From assembly GCA_029557025.1 (NCBI GenBank), contig JAKPRU010000437.1, forward strand, positions 1 to 6,139: 6,139 nucleotides of DNA. Reading direction: 5' to 3'. Position numbers and translations under genes: made by a program. Shown one piece after another: positions 1 to 6,139 of the stretch (the stretch's first letter is position 1; each line of letters begins with the position of its first letter). The notes under the pieces were generated by a model. It ran no database searches and was not told where the DNA came from. It saw only the letters and a program-made list of their open reading frames with translations. This DNA comes from Candidatus Omnitrophota bacterium. Its GTDB lineage: Bacteria > Hinthialibacterota > Hinthialibacteria > Hinthialibacterales > JAKPRU01.

Positions 1-1
1 C

Positions 2-1450
2 AGGGAGATCGAGCAGCATACGACGTCGAGAACCGACGAACAAACCAATGGCATCCCGTTGGGCCGGTTGGCCGATCCCGCGACCTTCGCGCGTGAGGCC
101 CTTGGGGTGACTCTGTATCGTCACCAGGTGGAGTTCTGCAATGCGCCTCACCGGGTCGTGATCATGATTGCCGGTCGCGGCGCGGGGAAATCGATGGCGG
201 CAAGGGTATTCGCGCTCTATACCGCCTGCCGTAAATCCAATCACACTGTGCTGGTTGTGTCCTCGGGGGTGCGGATGTGCTCGGAATTCGGCAAGGGGAT
301 GCTTGATCTGCTGGACTCATCGGACTTGAAGAGATTCGTTACCGAATCCGGCGGCGAACGGATCACTCTTCGGAACAAGTCTCGGATCATTTTCCTGCCC
401 GCAAAAGCGGCGACCATTCGCGGGTATCATCCGCGCAAATCCGATGAGACGACCGGGAGCCTTTCCGTAATCCTGGATGAGGCCTGTTATATGGAACAGG
501 GCGAGGAAATCCGCGCCGCTGTTGAGTACGCCATGATTACCACGGAGAAAGACCAGGGGCGAATGGCGATTGTCTCTTCTCCGTCCTCGGTCCATTCCTG
601 GGTCTATCCGTTATTCCGGGACGGCCAGGAGAAAAGGGATGACATCATTTCTTTTCAATGGCCCAGTACGGTCAATCCGGAAATTCGGGAAGAAGAAATC
701 GAACGGCTGAGACGGTCACACACGGAACTGGAGTTCCGTGCCGAGGTGATGGCAGAGTGGGTAGAGGGCAGCCATGGCCTGTTTGCCGGATTGATTGACC
801 CGGTCATTGTGGCCCACGCGGCCCGACAGCTCCGTGAGGGAGAAATTGCGACCCTGGGCGCGGACCTGGCCCTGTCTTATGACGATTCCCATGATGCATC
901 GGCATTGGTGGTCCTGGCGAGGTATGGGGTTTCTATGGAAGCCGAGGAGGATCTTCCGTGGCCTTATGTGCAATCGGAGGAAGAAACGCAATTCGGATAT
1001 CGGGTCGTCGATGTTGTCCGTCTGACCCGCGCCGATACCAATGAGATCCACTGTGAGGCCGGGCGCCTGGTGGAGAGGTACGGCATTACCCACGCTGCTG
1101 TCGAGCAATACCAGGGCAAGAGCCTTGCGGACTACCTGACCGCTCTGGGGGTGCAAACGGAACTGATCGCACCGACCGCTGTCGCCCAACAGATTATTTT
1201 CAATGCGCTGTATAACCTGTTCCGTCGGAAAGAGATCGAGATTCCGGACGATGTCTTAGAGACTTTGATCTCCGAACTGAAGGCATTTCAGTATCGACGG
1301 GAGGCGACCGGACGGTTTTCGTTCGGACACCCGGAAGGTTCCCGGACAGTGCATGACGATACGGTCTATGCTCTTGCGTGGGCGCTTCAAGCGCAGCTTC
1401 ACCTTGCGGGAACACCTATCTTGCCCACACCGGAGATCGCGTTTTTCTGA
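2..1450 (+). CDS. Phage-type terminase large subunit (packaging ATPase plus RNase H-like nuclease), 5' end probably outside window
   Basis: Terminase large subunits pump DNA into phage proheads and cut the concatemer. Numbering from the TTG at 59 (463 residues): an adenine-contacting Gln at 23 in LYRHQ, Walker A AGRGAGKS at 38-45, Walker B LSVILDEA at 135-142 with catalytic E141, and a coupling motif IVSSPSS at 171-177. The C-terminal RNase H-like nuclease follows, with likely metal ligands D269 (LGADLALS), E349 (AAVEQY) and D433/D434 (VHDDTVYALAWAL). Both domains are present, so the protein looks complete at its C terminus. The frame is open from base 2 with no stop. The only start codon before the conserved part is TTG 59, which has no ribosome binding site, so the true start is probably left of the window. 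No portal, capsid or small terminase gene is visible to its right; the next gene is convergent. It could belong to a prophage, a gene transfer agent, or be an isolated remnant. The family call is confident, the biological role is not. Confidence 0.88.
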   Translation, partial: REIEQHTTSRTDEQTNGIPLGRLADPATFAREALGVTLYRHQVEFCNAPHRVVIMIAGRGAGKSMAARVFALYTACRKSNHTVLVVSSGVRMCSEFGKGMLDLLDSSDLKRFVTESGGERITLRNKSRIIFLPAKAATIRGYHPRKSDETTGSLSVILDEACYMEQGEEIRAAVEYAMITTEKDQGRMAIVSSPSSVHSWVYPLFRDGQEKRDDIISFQWPSTVNPEIREEEIERLRRSHTELEFRAEVMAEWVEGSHGLFAGLIDPVIVAHAARQLREGEIATLGADLALSYDDSHDASALVVLARYGVSMEAEEDLPWPYVQSEEETQFGYRVVDVVRLTRADTNEIHCEAGRLVERYGITHAAVEQYQGKSLADYLTALGVQTELIAPTAVAQQIIFNALYNLFRRKEIEIPDDVLETLISELKAFQYRREATGRFSFGHPEGSRTVHDDTVYALAWALQAQLHLAGTPILPTPEIAFF

Positions 1451-1468
1451 GTATTTTACGGGTCGTAT

Positions 1469-1493
1469 GGGTCCTGTAAGCCCGACAGGTCCC
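1469..1493. repeat. Imperfect hairpin just downstream of the terminase gene
   Basis: GGG-T-CCTGT (1469-1477) pairs with ACAGG-T-CCC (1485-1493): an eight-pair stem interrupted by one T-T mismatch, with a 7-base loop. It begins 18 bases after the terminase stop, where a terminator might be expected. No T-run follows on the + strand, so an intrinsic terminator is not supported. It may instead be a dispersed palindromic element or an mRNA 3'-end stabiliser. Confidence 0.4.
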
Positions 1494-1520
1494 CTCCCAT
1501 TCTGCAAGAGCAATGCCTTT

Positions 1521-1557
1521 CTCCCTCTCTCTTCGGGAGAGGATTGGGGTGAGGGAA
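1521..1557. repeat. Dispersed-type palindromic repeat (CCTCTC/GAGAGG followed by GGGGTGAGGG)
   Basis: CCTCTC (1524-1529) and GAGAGG (1537-1542) form a perfect six-pair stem with a 7-base loop. CCCTC (1523-1527) can alternatively pair with GAGGG at 1551-1555. The layout, CTCCCTCTC, a GGGAGAGG arm, then GGGGTGAGGG, matches a type of intergenic palindrome that recurs in many bacterial genomes. A related TCTCCC/GGGAGA element lies at 5395-5409. It sits between two convergent genes and could act on the 3' ends of both transcripts, but has no adjoining T-run. Confidence 0.5.
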
Positions 1558-1579
1558 ATGTCGAGTCCCGGAGGATGTT

Positions 1580-2032
1580 CTACATGACCCCGCCCACTGG
1601 GACAATCGGCACGAGTCTGATGTTGATAATCAGCCTCGCGACAGACTCGTGTCCCCTGGTGTCACGCGCCTTCAGAACATAAGTGTGTAACCCCGGTTCC
1701 GTATTCCCGTCGATTTCAACCGAACTGTTGTCTGTTTCCGGATCAATTCTGAAAGGAACAGGCTGACCGTTATGGGTGAACGAGACCGATTCGAGTCGGT
1801 CCTTATCCCCGGCGAAGGCATACACCTTGTACGGATCGTTGCCCGTCAGTTCCCGGCGGCTGTCCACAACTTTAGACAGGACAATTCCAAGGAGACTTGG
1901 AGGTCCTTTTTTGAGAGTGGGTTCGACAAAGGCTACACAAGTTACCGGCAGGTCCATCAAACGCCGATATCCGTACCAGACCGCTATGAGAATCGCCAGA
2001 TACACAATTACTTTCTTGAGCGGAAAGTTCAT
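1580..2032 (-). CDS. Membrane-anchored protein with Ig/cadherin-like extracytoplasmic domain, function unknown
   Basis: I do not recognise a named family. The 150-residue product starts with MNFPLKK, then one hydrophobic helix at about residues 8-24 (VIVYLAILIAVWYGY), consistent with an uncleaved signal anchor. Residues 25-60 look like a linker. Residues about 66-140 alternate polar and hydrophobic positions as in a beta-sandwich, and EPGLHTYVLKARDTRGH (112-128) resembles the closing strands of bacterial Ig/cadherin-like domains. I chose the ATG at 2032 because GGGAGG lies 5 bases upstream; an in-frame ATG at 2074 would add 14 residues ahead of the helix and has less support. Competing + strand frames over this stretch lack such features. 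It is transcribed divergently from ftsH and convergently with the terminase gene. A substrate or partner of FtsH is conceivable but is only a guess from position. Confidence 0.72.
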   Translation of the reverse strand: MNFPLKKVIVYLAILIAVWYGYRRLMDLPVTCVAFVEPTLKKGPPSLLGIVLSKVVDSRRELTGNDPYKVYAFAGDKDRLESVSFTHNGQPVPFRIDPETDNSSVEIDGNTEPGLHTYVLKARDTRGHESVARLIINIRLVPIVPVGGVM

Positions 2033-2079
2033 ACTGTCCTCCCGTGTGGCGTGTCCCCGGGGCGGATTGGCCATTCTGC

Positions 2080-2124
2080 TTGATATTGCTTCGTGAGAAG
2101 TTTACCATAAGAATGAAATATAAT
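2080..2124 (+). promoter_or_regulatory. Candidate sigma-70-type promoters for ftsH
   Basis: A perfect TATAAT lies at 2119-2124, but the hexamers 16-18 bases upstream (around 2095-2102) do not resemble TTGACA and there is no TG extension. A second arrangement, TTGATA (2080-2085), 17 bases, TACCAT (2103-2108), has a good -35 and a weaker -10. Either would give an ftsH leader of roughly 75-95 bases. The stretch is locally AT-rich against its surroundings and lies between divergent genes, as expected for a promoter region. Inferred from sequence only. Confidence 0.42.
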
Positions 2125-2143
2125 CCGGGGGAAATGCGTGGCT

Positions 2144-2193
2144 GTTTCGTTTTTCCCCGGTACGAATCGTGGGGCCTGTGGGGCAACCGAAAC
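2144..2193 (+). promoter_or_regulatory. Inverted repeat in the ftsH 5' leader
   Basis: GTTTCG (2144-2149) is complementary to CGAAAC (2188-2193). Inside it, CCCC (2155-2158) can pair with GGGG at 2171-2174 or at 2180-2183, and ACGA-A-TCGT (2162-2170) is itself palindromic. The structure would end only 3 bases before the GAGG ribosome binding site (2197-2200), so it could affect initiation at the TTG start. Temperature or other control of this kind is an inference; the stems are short. Confidence 0.25.
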
Positions 2194-2207
2194 CTTGAGG
2201 TACTTAC

Positions 2208-4193
2208 TTGTTCAATCGAACCGTTCTGTTTTACGGGCTGCTGCTTATCGTCATCATTGTGGTCGTCCACCTTGTGCAGGAGACCCCGCTGGTCCGAATG
2301 AAACTGGACCAGTTTGATGAACTTCTGGACGGTAAAGGTGGCGTACTGACTTATGTCGTCGTTTCGCTCGACGGTATCAAGGGGAAATACGATCCGGACG
2401 GACCGGACGGACCGGAGCCGGAGCGGGAATTCCAGGTCCAGATTCTGCCGGAATACTCCGAGAGCATCCGGGACCGTCTCGCCACTTACAAGAAAGAGAT
2501 TAATCCGTCCCTTCAGTATGAGGCTTCTACTCAAAGCAGCTGGCTGTTCACCGCATTCTTGAATGTTTTCCCGGTATTGTTGCTGATCGGGGTGTGGTTT
2601 TTCATCCTGCGTCAAATGCAGATCGGTGGGACCAAGGCCATGTCGTTCGGAAAAAGCCGAGCGCGGCTCCAGCAGGAAGGGGGACCGAAAGTTACCTTTG
2701 ATGACGTGGCGGGGTGCGACGAGGCGAAAGAGGAACTGCAAGAAGTAGTTGAATTTCTCAAAGATCCGCAGAAGTTTCAGCGTTTGGGCGGCAAGATCCC
2801 GCGTGGGGTGCTGTTGCACGGTCCACCGGGAACCGGCAAGACGCTTCTGGCCCGCGCTGTGGCGGGGGAAGCGAACGTGCCGTTCTTCAGCATCAGCGGC
2901 TCCGACTTTGTGGAGATGTTCGTTGGTGTGGGGGCGTCGCGGGTGCGCGATTTGTTCGAACAGGGCAAAAAGCACGCGCCCTGCCTGATTTTCATGGATG
3001 AAATCGATGCGGTCGGTCGGCAGCGTTTCGCCGGGGTAGGCGGCGGCCATGACGAGCGTGAGCAGACACTCAACCAGCTGCTGGTCGAAATGGACGGATT
3101 CAACTCCAACGATGAAGTGATTCTCATCGCTGCGACTAACCGCCCCGATGTCCTGGACCCGGCGCTTCTTCGTCCGGGACGATTCGACCGTCAGATTGTC
3201 GTTGACAGTCCGGATCTCAAGGGGCGCGAGGCGATTTTCAAGGTTCATACTCGGAATGTGGTTTTAGCGCGAGATGTGGACTTGGCCCTGCTTGCCCGAC
3301 GAACGCCGGGGTTCTCCGGCGCGGATATCAAGAATGCCGTGAACGAGGCGGCTCTTCTGGCGGCCAGACGTAATAAAAACGCTGTCGAGATGTCTGATTT
3401 CGAAGAAGCGATCGAACGGGTAACCGCCGGGCCGGAGCGACGGAGCCGAGCGATCAACGAACGCGAGAAACGGATTGTCGCGTACCATGAGGCGGGTCAT
3501 GCTGTTGTGATGCACTTTCTCAAGGACTGTGATCCTGTCCACAAGGTGTCGATTCTTCCTCGCGGACGGGCGTTGGGGTATACCATGCACCTGCCTACCG
3601 AGGATCGCTATCTCACGACAAAAAGCGAGTTGCTTTCCCGGATGGCCGGACTTCTCGGAGGTCGGGTCGCGGAAGAGCTGGTTTTCGGAGATGTCAACAC
3701 CGGCGCTCAGAACGATCTGGAACGGGTTACCAACATTGCGCACAAAATGGTGTGTCAATTCGGGATGTCCGAAAAGCTGGGACCGCTTACTTTCGGGTTG
3801 AACGAGAACCAGATTTTCCTTGGACGGGATTTCTATAAAGATAAAGATTACAGCGAGGAAATCGCGTTCGAAATCGACAAAGAGATTCGTCACCTGGTCG
3901 ATGAATGTCACGCGGTTGCGCGGAGTATTCTGGAAACGCATCGCGACAAGCTGGATGCACTGGCCACTGCGCTCTTGGAACGAGAGGTACTGCAGGTAGA
4001 GGAGGTGAAATCGATTCTCGGTCCGGGGGCACATGCGGAAAGCGCTGATGAGGAGAATCAGCCGGTTGAATCGAGACCTGTTGCGGAGAAGTCTGCAATC
4101 GTTTCCGAGAAAGGATCGCGGGAAGATTTGGCCGACTCCTCCGTCTCCGAAGCGTCGCCCGATTCGATTTCGCAAGGAGCCGACGAAGGTTGA
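2208..4193 (+). CDS. ftsH: ATP-dependent zinc metalloprotease FtsH
   Basis: FtsH is a hexameric inner-membrane AAA+ protease that unfolds and degrades misfolded membrane proteins and some short-lived cytosolic regulators. Visible in 661 residues: first membrane helix at about 4-23, a periplasmic domain to about 110, second helix at about 113-134, then the AAA+ domain with Walker A GPPGTGKT (205-212), pore loop MFVG (237-240), Walker B LIFMDEID (260-267) and the second region of homology at 310-328 with arginine fingers R322 and R325. The M41 protease has HEAGH at 427-431 and the third zinc ligand D503 in TGAQNDLE. All catalytic residues are present and the length is typical. The start is TTG 2208: an in-frame stop lies at 2196-2198, and GAGG (2197-2200) is spaced 7 bases away. 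The acidic, serine-rich tail after about residue 605 is variable in the family. Oddity: a [11 protein letters not shown] linker (62-72) in the periplasmic domain. Confidence 0.98.
   Translation: MFNRTVLFYGLLLIVIIVVVHLVQETPLVRMKLDQFDELLDGKGGVLTYVVVSLDGIKGKYDPDGPDGPEPEREFQVQILPEYSESIRDRLATYKKEINPSLQYEASTQSSWLFTAFLNVFPVLLLIGVWFFILRQMQIGGTKAMSFGKSRARLQQEGGPKVTFDDVAGCDEAKEELQEVVEFLKDPQKFQRLGGKIPRGVLLHGPPGTGKTLLARAVAGEANVPFFSISGSDFVEMFVGVGASRVRDLFEQGKKHAPCLIFMDEIDAVGRQRFAGVGGGHDEREQTLNQLLVEMDGFNSNDEVILIAATNRPDVLDPALLRPGRFDRQIVVDSPDLKGREAIFKVHTRNVVLARDVDLALLARRTPGFSGADIKNAVNEAALLAARRNKNAVEMSDFEEAIERVTAGPERRSRAINEREKRIVAYHEAGHAVVMHFLKDCDPVHKVSILPRGRALGYTMHLPTEDRYLTTKSELLSRMAGLLGGRVAEELVFGDVNTGAQNDLERVTNIAHKMVCQFGMSEKLGPLTFGLNENQIFLGRDFYKDKDYSEEIAFEIDKEIRHLVDECHAVARSILETHRDKLDALATALLEREVLQVEEVKSILGPGAHAESADEENQPVESRPVAEKSAIVSEKGSREDLADSSVSEASPDSISQGADEG
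2394..2416 (+). repeat. 9-bp tandem repeat inside ftsH
   Basis: CCGGACGGA occurs twice in tandem (2394-2402, 2403-2411), followed by a partial third copy CCGGA (2412-2416). It is in frame and encodes the Pro-Asp-Gly repeats of the periplasmic linker of FtsH, so changes in copy number would alter the linker by three residues without breaking the frame. Confidence 0.7.
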
Positions 4194-4228
4194 TGAGGTT
4201 AGATTGAACGAATACCGGGAGTGGTAGT

Positions 4229-4324
4229 ATGTCTTTCAAGTCGGTGGATGCTCTTCAGAATCGGGCAATAAGAACACATATCGTGTCAATATCATTGGCC
4301 CTGCCGGTGTTGTACCTGCGATGA
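4229..4324 (+). CDS. Possible 31-residue small protein or leader peptide between ftsH and folP
   Basis: An ATG at 4229 opens a 31-codon frame ending at TGA 4322-4324. GGGAG (4217-4221) lies 7 bases upstream, a better ribosome binding site than several real genes here have. The product begins MSFKSVDALQ and ends in a hydrophobic stretch, SISLALPVLYLR. It resembles no family I know. It starts 35 bases after the ftsH stop and ends 81 bases before the chosen folP start. It may be a leader peptide for folP, a small protein, or chance; codon evidence is too short to decide. Confidence 0.3.
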   Translation: MSFKSVDALQNRAIRTHIVSISLALPVLYLR

Positions 4325-4352
4325 GATGACACTTTCGGTCCCAGGACACCGA
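4305..4352 (+). promoter_or_regulatory. Mutually exclusive stems ahead of folP
   Basis: ACACCG (4346-4351) can pair with CGGTGT (4305-4310), while the overlapping ACCGA (4348-4352) can pair with TCGGT (4335-4339; 8-base loop). The two stems cannot coexist. CGGTGT lies within the last codons of the 31-codon frame, so a translating ribosome would cover it. No T-run follows, so transcription attenuation is not indicated. The stems are short and could be chance. Confidence 0.2.
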
Positions 4353-4405
4353 CAGCCGAATTCAAAAGGTGACTTGTGCTGCAATCTGTCAGGAAGACGA
4401 CGGAT

Positions 4406-5287
4406 ATGCAATCTTCGGAAGAATGCCGAATTGGTGGACATTTCTGGCGATGCGGGAAATACTGCCTCGCTCTTGGAACCCGCACGCTTATTATGGGGGT
4501 CATCAATGTCACACCGGATTCGTTCAGCGATGGCGGTCGGTTTTTCGATCTGCAGAAAGCGATTGCGCAGGGTCAAAAACTGATCGAGGAAGGCGCGGAC
4601 TTGCTTGATATCGGCGGCGAGTCCAGTCGCCCCGGTTCCCAACCTGTCTCAGAAGAGACGGAGAAACAGCGGGTCCTGCCGGTGATTGAGGCCCTGGTGG
4701 ACTGCGGTGTTCCTCTGTCGGTCGATACCTGGAAGTCCGGTGTGGCGGATGCGGCCTGTGCAATGGGCGCAAGCATCATCAACGATATTACGGCGTTTCG
4801 GGGCGACCCGGATATGCCGAAGATCGCGGCACGACACGGATGTGGTGTTGTCCTGATGCACCTCCGGGGAACACCGGCAACCATGCAGTCTCTGACCGAT
4901 TATGCGGATGTGATCGGTGAAATCCACGATTTCTTGCAGGCATCCGTCGAGATTGCAAAACAGGCAGGCGTGAGAGCGGATGGCATTGCCGTCGATCCCG
5001 GTATCGGATTTGGGAAGACACCGGATCAGAATATCCTGATTCTTCGCGAGCTTCAACAATTTCGGGACTTGGGATGTCCGCTGCTGGTGGGAACGTCTCG
5101 GAAATCCTTCCTGGGCCATTATACCGGGCAGCCCGTGGACGAACGCCTGCCGGCCACGGCGGGCAGTGTGGCCTGTGTGATTGCGCGCGGAGCGGATATT
5201 GTGCGGGTTCACGATGTTGCTGCAATGCGGGATGTGGCCCGAATCGCCGATCTGATCGTGCGGGATGATACCGACATCGCGCCGTAA
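4406..5287 (+). CDS. folP: Dihydropteroate synthase
   Basis: FolP condenses 6-hydroxymethyl-7,8-dihydropterin pyrophosphate with p-aminobenzoate to give 7,8-dihydropteroate in cytosolic folate synthesis, and is the sulfonamide target. From ATG 4406 it has 293 residues and follows the TIM-barrel motif order: MGVINVTPDSFSDGG (30-44), DIGGESSRPG (68-77), SVDTWK (105-110), INDITAF (125-131), VVLMHLRGTP (148-157), DPGIGFGKT (197-205), GTSRKSF (229-235) and RVHD (267-270). No key motif is missing. ATG 4406 has AGGAAG 9 bases upstream and gives a length close to the family norm. A GTG at 4376, preceded by AAGGTGA (4366-4372), would add 10 residues and is a real alternative. The gene lies 212 bases after ftsH and 211 before cdaA, all on the same strand. 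The Cys-rich, divergent N-terminal stretch before residue 20 is not part of the catalytic barrel. Confidence 0.97.
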   Translation: MQSSEECRIGGHFWRCGKYCLALGTRTLIMGVINVTPDSFSDGGRFFDLQKAIAQGQKLIEEGADLLDIGGESSRPGSQPVSEETEKQRVLPVIEALVDCGVPLSVDTWKSGVADAACAMGASIINDITAFRGDPDMPKIAARHGCGVVLMHLRGTPATMQSLTDYADVIGEIHDFLQASVEIAKQAGVRADGIAVDPGIGFGKTPDQNILILRELQQFRDLGCPLLVGTSRKSFLGHYTGQPVDERLPATAGSVACVIARGADIVRVHDVAAMRDVARIADLIVRDDTDIAP

Positions 5288-5346
5288 CCCCCTCGCAGGA
5301 TTCCGCTTGGAGTCAATTTTCAGTACGATGTGGGAAATACGGCAAA

Positions 5347-5367
5347 CCACCGGCAAGAGGCCGGTGG
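5347..5367. repeat. Perfect palindromic hairpin between folP and cdaA
   Basis: CCACCGGC (5347-5354) and GCCGGTGG (5360-5367) form a perfect GC-rich 8-bp stem around the loop AAGAG. It lies 59 bases after the folP stop. No T-run follows, so it is not a classic intrinsic terminator. Compact GGC-AAGA-GCC palindromes of this type recur between genes in some environmental bacterial genomes, and that is the likelier reading. It could still shape the folP mRNA 3' end. Confidence 0.55.
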
Positions 5368-5394
5368 CACCGGGAACTTTCCTCCGCCCAGCCG

Positions 5395-5409
5395 TCTCCC
5401 AAAGGGAGA
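5395..5409. repeat. Short palindrome TCTCCC-AAA-GGGAGA
   Basis: A perfect six-pair stem with a 3-base loop, followed by GGGAGAA. Core and flank resemble the CTCCC/GGGAGAGG element at 1521-1557, suggesting both belong to one dispersed intergenic repeat type. It lies 90 bases ahead of the cdaA start, so it would be in the cdaA leader if transcription reads through from folP. Confidence 0.45.
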
Positions 5410-5498
5410 GGGAGAAGAATCCGGCCCGTGGCAGGGTTGCGCGGTTTAAGTAGAGTATTTCAGTTCCAGGAAATTCGCTGTCGGATACAGATAAACTT

Positions 5499-6139
5499 AT
5501 GAGTTCGGTATTCAACCTCAGTACGCTTCGGACCCTTGCTGAAATCCTCATCTTGTGGTTTTTGTTTTATCAGGTCCTGCGATCCGTACAGGGAACCCGT
5601 GCGGCTCATGTTCTTAATTTTCTCATCCTGGTTGTATTGTTGACTTACTTGTCGCGTGTGGCGACACTCGAGACGGTCTATTGGCTCCTGGAGCGTTCGC
5701 TGCTGCCGCTGTTTATGGCGGTTGTGGTTCTTTACGCGCCGGAGTTGCGACGTGCGATCTCGTCTCTGGCACAGATGCGGTTTTTGCCGCAGTCCCGGCG
5801 CGGCAAAGACACGGTGACCGCAGAAATCGTTAAGGCCAGTCAGATTCTGTCCCAGCGGAATGTCGGCGCCCTGATCGTATTCGAACGCGGCACCAGCCTT
5901 CAGGGATTTGTGGATACGGGCATTGCACTGGATGCGCTGGTCAGCGCGGAATTGCTGGTGACGATATTCAGCCGCAATACGCCGCTCCATGACGGCGCGG
6001 TGATTCTCCGCAATGATGTGGTCGCGGCGGCCTCCTGCCTTTTGCCTTTAACCGAACGCCTGGAAGTCGATAAAGAATTGGGGACCCGTCACCGAGCCGC
6101 CCTGGGTCTCTCCGAAGAAACCGATGCGATTGTAGTGGT
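5499..6139 (+). CDS. cdaA: Diadenylate cyclase CdaA, 3' end cut by the window
   Basis: CdaA (also DacA) is a membrane-bound synthase that makes cyclic di-AMP from two ATP; this messenger controls potassium and osmolyte balance and cell-wall homeostasis. The visible 213 residues show three N-terminal membrane helices at about 12-28, 37-53 and 63-80, a short linker, then the DAC domain from about 105. Signature residues are TPLHDGAVIL (161-170, with the metal-binding DGA at 165-167) and GTRHRAALGLSE (195-206, with RHR at 197-199), followed by TDAIVV. Both active-site motifs are intact. The frame stays open to the window edge; the missing part should include the remaining DAC C terminus. ATG 5499 is the first usual start after an in-frame stop at 5451-5453, but its ribosome binding site is weak (GGA at 5483-5485, 13 bases away). 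It follows folP on the same strand, an association seen in several phyla. In many bacteria cdaR (ybbR) and glmM follow cdaA, but that region is outside the window. Confidence 0.95.
   Translation, partial: MSSVFNLSTLRTLAEILILWFLFYQVLRSVQGTRAAHVLNFLILVVLLTYLSRVATLETVYWLLERSLLPLFMAVVVLYAPELRRAISSLAQMRFLPQSRRGKDTVTAEIVKASQILSQRNVGALIVFERGTSLQGFVDTGIALDALVSAELLVTIFSRNTPLHDGAVILRNDVVAAASCLLPLTERLEVDKELGTRHRAALGLSEETDAIVV

Noticed and set aside
1353..1682. A 109-codon + strand frame crossing the terminase stop and the convergent junction
   Set aside because: It overlaps the terminase C-terminal motif and runs through a palindromic repeat; the product looks like non-coding translation.
1772..2096. 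Two + strand frames of about 105 codons between the terminase and ftsH
   Set aside because: They lie opposite the - strand membrane protein, which has a strong ribosome binding site and a coherent domain pattern; these have neither.
1872..3248. A 458-codon open frame on the - strand across the 5' half of ftsH
   Set aside because: It overlaps clearly conserved FtsH domains and its translation has no recognisable domain; it is a codon-bias shadow.
3264..4175. A 303-codon - strand frame opposite the FtsH protease domain
   Set aside because: Shadow of ftsH; no membrane segment, motif or plausible start signal.
5347..5409. Intrinsic terminator after folP
   Set aside because: The stems are good but neither is followed by a T-run, so they are listed as palindromic repeats instead.
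4649..5551. A 300-codon - strand frame opposite folP
   Set aside because: Shadow of folP, whose motifs are complete in the + frame; the frame also runs across the palindromic repeats.
5460..5990. A 176-codon - strand frame at the right end
   Set aside because: Shadow of cdaA, which shows both cyclase signature motifs on the + strand.
1..6139. CRISPR array, tRNA/rRNA, toxin-antitoxin or other defence module
   Set aside because: No regularly spaced repeats, RNA gene structures or such gene pairs were seen on either strand.

Overview
The window looks like a bacterial chromosome segment of moderate GC content. It holds a housekeeping cluster on the + strand (ftsH, folP, cdaA), preceded by a phage-type terminase gene (+) and a small membrane-anchored protein gene (-). 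The CdaA-type cyclic-di-AMP synthase and the intergenic palindromic repeats (a CTCCC/GGGAG type and a CCACCGGC/GCCGGTGG type) do not suggest a gamma-proteobacterium. They fit better with an environmental or uncultured lineage, perhaps near the PVC or Bacteroidota side. I cannot place it more precisely from the sequence.

Layout: (1) From the left edge to 1450 there is a terminase large-subunit ATPase/nuclease, whose frame is open at the window edge. (2) 1451-1579 is a convergent junction with two hairpin-forming elements. (3) 1580-2032 (- strand) encodes a 150-residue protein with one N-terminal membrane helix and an Ig/cadherin-like C-terminal half; I assign no function. (4) 2033-2207 is a divergent promoter region with a perfect TATAAT and a possibly structured ftsH leader. 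(5) 2208-4193 is ftsH, starting at TTG. (6) 4194-4405 holds a well-initiated 31-codon open frame and alternative small stems. (7) 4406-5287 is folP. (8) 5288-5498 holds two palindromic repeats. (9) From 5499 to the right edge is the 5' part of cdaA, which is cut by the window.

FtsH (membrane protease), FolP (dihydropteroate synthase, folate pathway) and CdaA (membrane diadenylate cyclase) point the same way, and neighbourhoods of this kind are known in several phyla. The roughly 210-bp gaps before folP and cdaA leave room for separate control, so a single operon is possible but not shown. The terminase is the odd element: it is intact in its visible motifs, yet no other phage gene is visible on its right side. 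I see no convincing new multi-gene system here. The items most worth following are the terminase beside housekeeping genes, the unknown Ig-like membrane protein, and the small open frame with alternative stems ahead of folP.
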